A stretch of DNA of 64,000 nt, taken from positions 682,838 through 746,837 of the forward strand of contig NZ_SJPW01000004.1 of the NCBI RefSeq assembly GCF_007860125.1, written 5' to 3'. Position 1 is the stretch's first letter. Every line of letters starts with the position of its first letter. This document shows, one piece after another, positions 54,045-61,306 of the stretch. A program made the position numbers and the translations under genes. Under the pieces are notes generated by a model. The model was not told where the DNA came from. It did no database searches and saw only the letters and a list, made by a program, of their open reading frames with translations. This DNA is from Rubripirellula tenax. GTDB taxonomy: Bacteria > Planctomycetota > Planctomycetia > Pirellulales > Pirellulaceae.

Positions 54045-54995
54045 TCAATCTTGCGGTAACACAGAACTGATTTGTCTCTCAAACTCATTCATGGCAACAG
54101 TCGTCTTGATTCCATCCGGCCAATCGCCAAATCGAACTGGCTGACCGACATGATTTTGCGTCACCGGGCGAAACGAAAACCCAACGCTTTTCCACAACTT
54201 ATTGATCGCCTGCAACGCACCTGACTGGTCGTAAGCTCGTCCGCGTAGTGGAATGCATAGTTTCGTTGATGCTTGTGGCAGCAATGGTGTGGGCGAACCC
54301 AGAAAACATCGAGTCTCATCGAAATGCTCCCCAGTGGTACGGATTTCCCAGCAGTCATCTTGCTTTGTGTGTTCAACAAGCACACCCCAGCTCGCCGCAG
54401 ATTGAAACGAGACATTGCGGATATGAAGCACCATCAAGATTTCAACAATACCCGTCTCTGTTCCGAGAAACTTTTCAACATGATATTCGACAAGTAGAAT
54501 TTCTAAGACGGCGCGAGTTTCTCTCTGCCGAAGCAATTCAACGTGGAAATGGGGTGCTGGCTTCGTGTGCCCGTCAATTCGGTAGTAGTAGTGCTTGTCA
54601 GACTTTGCCTGGTGAGGTGCCGCAGGGCTGTCTTCAACTGCAATGACAAAGATGGAATTCGTGTTATCACCAGTAAGCGGAATTCGATGTATCCTAAAAT
54701 GTCGTAGCGGATATTCCACCGATTGCTCGACCATCGTTGCGAGATAGTCCTTCATTGGCTGATTGCCAACTGTTTGCTCGCATGGCTCAACGCTCTTGCG
54801 GTCGCTCAGTCCAAAGACGAGGTTGCCGCCACCCGAATTGGCAAATGCCGAAACCTGTTTTGATAACACTTTCAAAAACTCGTTCTTACTTGACGCCTCA
54901 AGCAACGTCGCACTCTTGAACTCCCAGCGATCGTCTTCGGCTGGCGGAATGCTTTGCAGAAGATCATCGGTCGTGCAAGTTGCCCAATCAATCAT
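54045..54995 (-). CDS. AlbA_2/Schlafen-like nucleic-acid-binding protein
   Basis: 316 aa. The N-terminal 130 residues match the AlbA_2 (Schlafen-type) domain: SIPPAEDDRWEFKSATLL, VLSKQVSAFANSGGGNLVFG, and later THYYYRIDGHTK-like (DKHYYYRIDGHTKPAP). The C-terminal half is beta-rich and unknown. The domain occurs in transcription regulators and in defence-associated proteins. Placed between two helicase modules, 12 bp from the PLD-SNF2 helicase gene, it may sense nucleic acid or regulate the operon. No ATPase domain is fused here, unlike many relatives. Confidence 0.83.
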   Translation of the reverse strand: MIDWATCTTDDLLQSIPPAEDDRWEFKSATLLEASSKNEFLKVLSKQVSAFANSGGGNLVFGLSDRKSVEPCEQTVGNQPMKDYLATMVEQSVEYPLRHFRIHRIPLTGDNTNSIFVIAVEDSPAAPHQAKSDKHYYYRIDGHTKPAPHFHVELLRQRETRAVLEILLVEYHVEKFLGTETGIVEILMVLHIRNVSFQSAASWGVLVEHTKQDDCWEIRTTGEHFDETRCFLGSPTPLLPQASTKLCIPLRGRAYDQSGALQAINKLWKSVGFSFRPVTQNHVGQPVRFGDWPDGIKTTVAMNEFERQISSVLPQD

Positions 54996-55007
54996 TGTAC
55001 TAATCCT

Positions 55008-57722
55008 TTACCAGGGCTCGGACAAACGATCGACGATATCGTGGCGAGATAAGACTCGCGAACAGGTCTCCCAACGGTTGGCGTCGGCATCGACCGTGTC
55101 TTGGTATCGCATCTCGAAGACATCACGAGCTTTTTTTCGCAAGTGAATGTATTCGTCCATCTTGTCTTCGAGCTGTTCGATATCCTCGATCCAATCGTCG
55201 TCGATGGTGTCAGGCAACCCACCAAAAATGTCGTAACGATCTTTCATTCGACGCGACAGCACTTGATACACACGCTCGTCTTGTGTGTCGTGGTAAACCA
55301 AATTCAGCATGTCCACGGTTCGGCGTGCCTGATTAAACCGTTTGATGCGACCGAGTCGCTGCTCCAACCTGGATGGGTTCCAAGGTAAGTCGACATTGAT
55401 CAACGTGCCGAGTGTTTGCAGGTTTAGCCCCTCGCAAGCCGCGTCCGTCGCGACAAGCAATCTAAGGTCTCTCTTCTTCACAGCGTGCTTGAGTTCCTCT
55501 CGTTCAACGCTCGCAAAATCCGCGTTACGGAACAATCCGCTTTTGCCCGTCCCCGCGTAGACACCGACCGGTTCATTCGGAAGTACCGCTGCCAATTCTT
55601 TTGCGACCGAAAACGCCGTATCGAAATACTGGCTGAAGACGATGCACCCGTGTTCCAACCAAGTTTTCCCTTCGGTGCGATGCTGGGTGAGAAAATATCG
55701 TATCGCCGCCAACTTCGGATCGCGGGCTTCCGGTCGTGATAACTCCTCAACAATCGTTTTGAGATGTTGAATTTCGGCTGGAGTCGTGTCTTGCAGAGTT
55801 TGCTCAATCAAGAGTGGCTGTTCTTCTTCTTCTTCATTGTCGGCGACATCGTTATGAAGCAACTTTCGCGCAGTCGATTCTCCTGACGCAAAACTGGAAC
55901 AAATACGCTGCAACAACAGCGACTTCATGAACCCCGCCGCCTTGGTTCGTTTCTTTAGTTCATCGGTGTACGCCTCTGCGGCCTCGTAAGCCAAGTCGAA
56001 TGGATGATTCGTCATCAAGCCCAAGCCGCTAAACCCAACACCGGTATACGACGACGCTGGAGCGTCTGGATCGGGGTGAATGTCAACGCCCACCTTCTCC
56101 ATCAAGCCGGCTTCTTCGAGCGTTTGCCGGCGTCGCAATACAGTGTGGCGAACGATTGGGTTGTGTTGTTGCAAGAATCCCGGCTCGAGTGACTGGCCAA
56201 CCGCTTGTTGTTCCAAATACTCCAGCGATCCGAATCCACGGTCGGTGAAAAACTGGGAATCGGGTAAACCAAGTCCTAAACGAAGCGTCGCGAACAATGC
56301 ATCTTCTTTCGCCGGTGGCAGTGGATTGCGTAGCCATTCCCAAGCGTCTTGTTCGTTGTCCGGAACCTTGTCGCCTTTGACGACCGGCAATGATCGCTGG
56401 AAATCAGCCCATCGACCATAAAGTTCACGCCCCAGTACAAAATCCGCACCCTTATTCAGGATGCTCATCAAGTCCCAAACTTCCTGTACTTCGGTTTGGA
56501 TCGGTGTCGCTGTTCCAAGCACCATGTTGCGAACCCGAGGCCCGATCTTCAGCATGAAGTCCAGCAAATTATTGGGCTGTCCGCTTTTCGGACCCACGCC
56601 GCCGCTTCGCCGAGCCTTGTGAGCCTCGTCTAGGATCAACGTGCCGTACTTGCGTTCCAGCAACAGTTGACGTTCCTTTGTGTGCTGAACGAGCAACCCG
56701 GTCGACACGATCGCGATGTGGAACGGACATCGCAGGATGTCTTCCGCGCCACGCGTTTTGATCAAATGCCCTTTGGGATCGACCCACATCTTTTTGTTAG
56801 ACAGCCAAACCGCACTTGGAACGCCCAATTTGTCCTGCAACTCGACCTGCCACTGTAGCGTCAACGTGGACGGGCACAGAATCAGAACCGGCCCGTCGCC
56901 CAGAAGCGCTGCGACCATCGCACTGGCCGCCATCGAAAGCGTCTTGCCAACTCCGACTTCGTCGGCCAATAGCAACCTCGCCTTCCCGTAAATTTCACGA
57001 TGCTCCAAAAACATCGTCACAAACGATCGCTGCCAAGGCTGCAACTGTTCGCCACCGCGATAGATCGGGCTTTCGGCCAGTGCCGCGCCAGGCAACTCTT
57101 TCGTTTTTACATCCTCGAAACGGATCTCCACACGATCGGCAACCCGTTTCACCTCCTCGATGATCGCATCCGGAAGCGCAAAGGAGTCTTCCCAGAGTGC
57201 GTCGAACTCTTCCTCCACCCACGCAACGCCTTCGTCTGACCGATCCTCCCAAAGAATCTCATAGTTGTGGGCAAACGCGCTTTTGGTTTCATTGATCGAA
57301 CCCAGAAAACACGTCTTTGATCCATCGCCTGCTTCAATCACACCCGCTTTGCCGTGAATAAAGACGCGGTCCTTTGGGACAACTCGGATCTCCACTCGAC
57401 CCGAGGTCAGTAGCTCGTGCAATTGCCGATAACGATCCCGATGCAACAACGCCTCGACTTCTGAGGGCGCCTCATTCCAACGTTCCTTCAGCGCCGTATC
57501 GCGAACGTGTTTGGAGATGACCACATCGGCAGCGTCCAGTTCACTGTTGCAGATAATCTGCACCTTGGGGATCGAAGCGACTTGTTCGCCGACAAGCTCA
57601 AAGATCGAACTGCGGAAATAGCCCGCGATCCGTTTGTACGACTTGGCGTTTTGCAAACGCTGAGCTAGAAAGGCATGATCCAAGCGTTCGCGACGCGATG
57701 AAAAGCGAGAGATGTTAGTCAT
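55008..57722 (-). CDS. PLD-SNF2 helicase of a DUF1156/DUF499 defence system
   Basis: 904 aa. The N-terminus (1-180) is a PLD-like nuclease fold with HGK at 123-125 (FIHGKAGVIEAG) and FLGSINETKSAFAHNYEILW. The SF2 helicase core follows with Walker A LLADEVGVGKTLSMAAS (about 251-267), DEAH in LILDEAHKARRS (about 363-374), TATPIQTEVQEVWDLM, and motif VI as WNPSRLEQRLGRIKRFNQ. Similar helicases sit in DISARM- and DUF1156-type defence loci. It likely translocates on and cuts invading DNA. Only 3 bp separate it from the methyltransferase gene. Confidence 0.92.
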   Translation of the reverse strand: MTNISRFSSRRERLDHAFLAQRLQNAKSYKRIAGYFRSSIFELVGEQVASIPKVQIICNSELDAADVVISKHVRDTALKERWNEAPSEVEALLHRDRYRQLHELLTSGRVEIRVVPKDRVFIHGKAGVIEAGDGSKTCFLGSINETKSAFAHNYEILWEDRSDEGVAWVEEEFDALWEDSFALPDAIIEEVKRVADRVEIRFEDVKTKELPGAALAESPIYRGGEQLQPWQRSFVTMFLEHREIYGKARLLLADEVGVGKTLSMAASAMVAALLGDGPVLILCPSTLTLQWQVELQDKLGVPSAVWLSNKKMWVDPKGHLIKTRGAEDILRCPFHIAIVSTGLLVQHTKERQLLLERKYGTLILDEAHKARRSGGVGPKSGQPNNLLDFMLKIGPRVRNMVLGTATPIQTEVQEVWDLMSILNKGADFVLGRELYGRWADFQRSLPVVKGDKVPDNEQDAWEWLRNPLPPAKEDALFATLRLGLGLPDSQFFTDRGFGSLEYLEQQAVGQSLEPGFLQQHNPIVRHTVLRRRQTLEEAGLMEKVGVDIHPDPDAPASSYTGVGFSGLGLMTNHPFDLAYEAAEAYTDELKKRTKAAGFMKSLLLQRICSSFASGESTARKLLHNDVADNEEEEEQPLLIEQTLQDTTPAEIQHLKTIVEELSRPEARDPKLAAIRYFLTQHRTEGKTWLEHGCIVFSQYFDTAFSVAKELAAVLPNEPVGVYAGTGKSGLFRNADFASVEREELKHAVKKRDLRLLVATDAACEGLNLQTLGTLINVDLPWNPSRLEQRLGRIKRFNQARRTVDMLNLVYHDTQDERVYQVLSRRMKDRYDIFGGLPDTIDDDWIEDIEQLEDKMDEYIHLRKKARDVFEMRYQDTVDADANRWETCSRVLSRHDIVDRLSEPW

Positions 57723-57725
57723 GCG

Positions 57726-60700
57726 TTATCCAATTCGTTGGTTCCGAATCAAATCACGCAGCACCCGCGCCGAGGCCGCTTCTTCAGGACGAACCTCTTC
57801 GAGCCGCTTGGCAAGGTAGTCGGCAAACTCCCTAGCCATTTCTCGTTGGTTCATGTCACCAAACCAATTCGGGACGTTCATCGTCAGGTGGGCCAGCACA
57901 TCATCGCCCTCTATATCGCCGGTTAATTCCATGACCGCGTATAAGACCGCACGGAGAACCGATTGATGCAGCTCCGATCCTTCGCCCATTTCTGATCGTG
58001 CCAATTCGACGGCGCTCTTGAGCCGTGCCGAGTTCGCGCGGCGACTAGCCATGAACGCTTGGAAGTCACGCACCTTGAAAGCTTTGGCAAAGTTCTGGTA
58101 GTTGTCCAGCGTCTTGAAGCCGCGAGCCTCCATGTCGATCATCTTCAAGATAAATCGCTCCGCCCCCATCAGTTTGTCCCAGTGCGATTTCGCGACGCCT
58201 TGCGGGACCAAGCACTGATTAGCTGTGTTGACTGCGTAGCCGATCAAGTCGTCCACGAACGTGATTTCACCTTTGACGCGGGGGCGGATAGATTCGCTGG
58301 CCATGTCGCGTCCGTCGATCGTCGAGTAACGCGTCAGCACACGTAGGGCGGCAGCGTAACCAGCCATCTGAATGTCGGCATCCTCGAACACGTTTTCATC
58401 GCGGTATAACCCTTTGGCTTGCTGGTTCAGTCCTGTCAGTGATTCAACTTGCGACTGCACTTCTTCCTCGATTTCCCAAGCCAATTCATCGCGAGTCGTC
58501 TTGTGCTTGCCGAGTCGCTTGCGGCAGACCAACAGCACTGTTCCTTTGACGTTATTGCCATCCCGCAACGCGCTTTCTGTCTCGGTTACGACATACCAAG
58601 CGGCAGTGACCTGCAACCCAGAGGCCCAGACAATGTTCGCCATGTCGGCCCAGATCGAGCCGGACTGGTGAGTGAACATGATGACTTGAATGCCGTGATC
58701 GGGCATGCACTCGGTCATCCGTTTGTAGGCCGCAACCATTCCACGACGAAAGTCCTCGTCTTCGCCTTTGATCGCCATCGACCGCCGACTATCCCAAACC
58801 CAATCAGCAAACTCGGCAGGTGGATTCTTTCGCAGCCATGCGATGAAGAATTCGAGAATCTCCTCATATTTTACCGCGTCGCCATACGGCGGGTCAGTGA
58901 CGTAAATGTCATGCATGCCGTCGATCTGGTCGCACGGGTGAGCATTGACAGTCACTGAAACGCCATCAACGAACGCAAAGTTCTTAAAGTTTTGAGTTAA
59001 GAATGGAGCCGCGTACTTGAACCCTCGGCACCCATAATTGGAAAGAGTGTTCAAGGCTTGATTGTCGAAGACGCCCTTGACGATCCCACCGCCTCCGCGA
59101 GTGTTGTTCCATCGGCTCAGACGAGAGTTGACGTTCATCATTTGCGAAAAACCAAACGCGAGACGCGCATCTTGCCCAATGCGACTTCGTACCATCATTC
59201 CCAGCAGCAACTGACGCGGGTTGAATAAGTGGTGCCAATAAGTCCATCCGCGTGTGCGAATCGGCTCGGAAGTCTTCTCACCGATCTCAATCTTCATATC
59301 AGGAATGAAACCTTCGGATTGCCATTCTGTAAGGTGTTTAGCAACCTCAGCCTCGACCACCTTTTCTCGTCGCAAGTCATCTTTTGTAACGCTGCGAAAC
59401 TCGTAGTAAAAGCTCCGCCCGCTAGCCTTCGGTTTCATCCACTCAATTGCGAATAGCCGTTCTTGATATAGGTCATCTTTGTGCGGAACGAAATCTGAAC
59501 GATTCCATTTCCGTAGTTTGTTTCCGGACTCTCCGCTGTCGTCACGAAAGTCACCGCGAAGAGTTGACAGTTTTGTGCGATGTTCGACTCCGTCGACGGA
59601 ATGAGATAGATAGGGATCTGCTCCGCGCCCATCCGAGCGAACAGTCCCGATGGCTGCATCCTTCATGTCTTCGGCGTCACGTATAGCGCGAACCTCAATT
59701 TCATATCGCTTGTTTTTCGGATCGGGGATCAAATCAACTCGTGAATGGTATCCAACGCTTACAACCAGTGTCGGCAAAAGTGGCACCATCCATCCGGTCT
59801 GCGGACAACGCACTTCAAAGCAATACAAAAAGACCTTGGCACTCCATCCGTCACCGTCAGATTCAATTCCAAGCTGATCAATTTCACGTTGCACATCTTT
59901 AACGAGAGTTTTTTGATTCGACGCGAGATCGCGTATCCCTTCGGACTTGGAGCCAACAATGTTGAAATTCCCCCACGTCAGCATGCACGCAATAGGGTTG
60001 ATATCCGATGCGTACGAATTGCAGCCGATTCTCGCTGCTTCAAACGGTATCTGTCCCGAACCGGCGAACGTATCGGCAAAATTAGCTCGATGGCCAAATC
60101 GCATGACTCCGAGTTGCTCAACAACTTCTTGAAAGCTGTTCGCATTAGTCCCGAGGTGAGAATTGACCGAAGCCCAAATGTGGTCATTGACGATCTCCGC
60201 CACTTCCTCTGGGCGGCTAACCTGGGCCACCAACTCACGGTAGGTTTCATCAGGTAGCATTTTAACCAAGAGCTTCCGTTGGTCTAACTTAGAGAGGTCG
60301 TCTCGCCATTGAACGGCTACACCTTCATACGCTTCATCACTCCAGTCGATCGGTGAGGACTCCGGTAGCGAGCCATCAGGTTCAACGATAAAAAAATCGC
60401 GAATGTTTTTGATTGATAGCTTCTCCAATATCTCTTTGGGTCGATGGTCTCGCTTCCAACGCGCGGCGAGCGATTCAATGTCCATCGCCATGAGCTGCTC
60501 GAAAACAATCAGGTCTTGAGAGGGATTATCTGTTGCCGGCATCAAACATCCCAAGATGCAAGCTCGATTCAGAATCAGCGGCTTTCGACCTTTCCAGTAA
60601 GATCCCAGCGACGTCAAGGTTTTTCCAATATGAGCCATTTGCTCCTTGTACGACTCCGCCGACAGCTTCTGCACAGGGAACAATTTTTCAATCAACGATG

Positions 60701-60740
60701 GTGCGTCTTTCAACGAAAAGGGGACGATCTTGTTGCTCAT
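57726..60740 (-). CDS. DUF1156-type DNA methyltransferase
   Basis: 1004 aa. The SAM-binding motif I is seen as TFAGSGQIPFEAARIG (about 224-239), with SYASDINPIACML next. The catalytic DPPY motif is in DIYVTDPPYGDAVKYEEILE (about 611-630). Motif I before DPPY and the large inserted region are typical of DUF1156 proteins, amino-methyltransferases (N6-adenine or N4-cytosine) found in anti-phage clusters with DUF499 and DUF3780. It should mark host DNA so that the helicase/nuclease partners spare it. It overlaps the DUF3780-like gene by 4 bp. Confidence 0.92.
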   Translation of the reverse strand: MSNKIVPFSLKDAPSLIEKLFPVQKLSAESYKEQMAHIGKTLTSLGSYWKGRKPLILNRACILGCLMPATDNPSQDLIVFEQLMAMDIESLAARWKRDHRPKEILEKLSIKNIRDFFIVEPDGSLPESSPIDWSDEAYEGVAVQWRDDLSKLDQRKLLVKMLPDETYRELVAQVSRPEEVAEIVNDHIWASVNSHLGTNANSFQEVVEQLGVMRFGHRANFADTFAGSGQIPFEAARIGCNSYASDINPIACMLTWGNFNIVGSKSEGIRDLASNQKTLVKDVQREIDQLGIESDGDGWSAKVFLYCFEVRCPQTGWMVPLLPTLVVSVGYHSRVDLIPDPKNKRYEIEVRAIRDAEDMKDAAIGTVRSDGRGADPYLSHSVDGVEHRTKLSTLRGDFRDDSGESGNKLRKWNRSDFVPHKDDLYQERLFAIEWMKPKASGRSFYYEFRSVTKDDLRREKVVEAEVAKHLTEWQSEGFIPDMKIEIGEKTSEPIRTRGWTYWHHLFNPRQLLLGMMVRSRIGQDARLAFGFSQMMNVNSRLSRWNNTRGGGGIVKGVFDNQALNTLSNYGCRGFKYAAPFLTQNFKNFAFVDGVSVTVNAHPCDQIDGMHDIYVTDPPYGDAVKYEEILEFFIAWLRKNPPAEFADWVWDSRRSMAIKGEDEDFRRGMVAAYKRMTECMPDHGIQVIMFTHQSGSIWADMANIVWASGLQVTAAWYVVTETESALRDGNNVKGTVLLVCRKRLGKHKTTRDELAWEIEEEVQSQVESLTGLNQQAKGLYRDENVFEDADIQMAGYAAALRVLTRYSTIDGRDMASESIRPRVKGEITFVDDLIGYAVNTANQCLVPQGVAKSHWDKLMGAERFILKMIDMEARGFKTLDNYQNFAKAFKVRDFQAFMASRRANSARLKSAVELARSEMGEGSELHQSVLRAVLYAVMELTGDIEGDDVLAHLTMNVPNWFGDMNQREMAREFADYLAKRLEEVRPEEAASARVLRDLIRNQRIG

Positions 60741-61306
60741 TCGGCTTCCTTGAACAATGGCATCAGAGTGCGTTCGACAGGGCGACGACGCTTCTTGGCT
60801 GGGTTGGGTTTTTCTCCATCAGAGAGCGCGTGGTAGAGCGCTCGTCGCCAACCACGCTGAGTGTCCTCGGGCAGTCCTGCTTCGGCGACCGTCATCGCAA
60901 ATAACCACCAGCGTTCTTCCGGCCGCAAGGCGGCCCACTTGCCACAGATCACGGGCAGTTGTTCCGCGGTTGCTGTTTCGGCGGCCCAGGCCAACACACA
61001 GAGTTCCTTGCCGAGCAAGCGGTCGACCAGGTTTGTCCCCGAATGCCAGCGGCCCGTCGTCACCTTTGCAGCTTTGAGGCGCGTATTGAACTCGGCTCGC
61101 GATGCCGCAGTGATCGCGGACCAAGTTGGTCGTTTGAGACGAACGCGGTCTTCGTCTTGCGGCGATCCGTTCTCCATCCCGCCATAACCATAGTCCTCGA
61201 CAATCAAAATCGACTCGTTGCGTGACGACGGAATCTCGACACGAAACAAGTGTGCCCCGAAAGTATCGGGGGCGCCAAAATCAACAGTTTTGGTTTTCTT
61301 ACTCAT
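60737..61306 (-). CDS. DUF3780-like protein
   Basis: 189 aa. Recognised mainly from its content and its fixed place between DUF499- and DUF1156-type genes. Conserved-looking parts are FLGAPDTFGAHLFRVEIP-like (FGAPDTFGAHLFRVEIPSSR), RLKRPTWSAITAASRAEFNT, CVLAWAAETATAEQLPVICG, and WAALRPEERWWLFAMTVAEA followed by GLPEDTQRGWRRAL. No catalytic motif. It overlaps both neighbours by 4 bp, arguing for a stoichiometric subunit of the system. Confidence 0.8.
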   Translation of the reverse strand: MSKKTKTVDFGAPDTFGAHLFRVEIPSSRNESILIVEDYGYGGMENGSPQDEDRVRLKRPTWSAITAASRAEFNTRLKAAKVTTGRWHSGTNLVDRLLGKELCVLAWAAETATAEQLPVICGKWAALRPEERWWLFAMTVAEAGLPEDTQRGWRRALYHALSDGEKPNPAKKRRRPVERTLMPLFKEAE

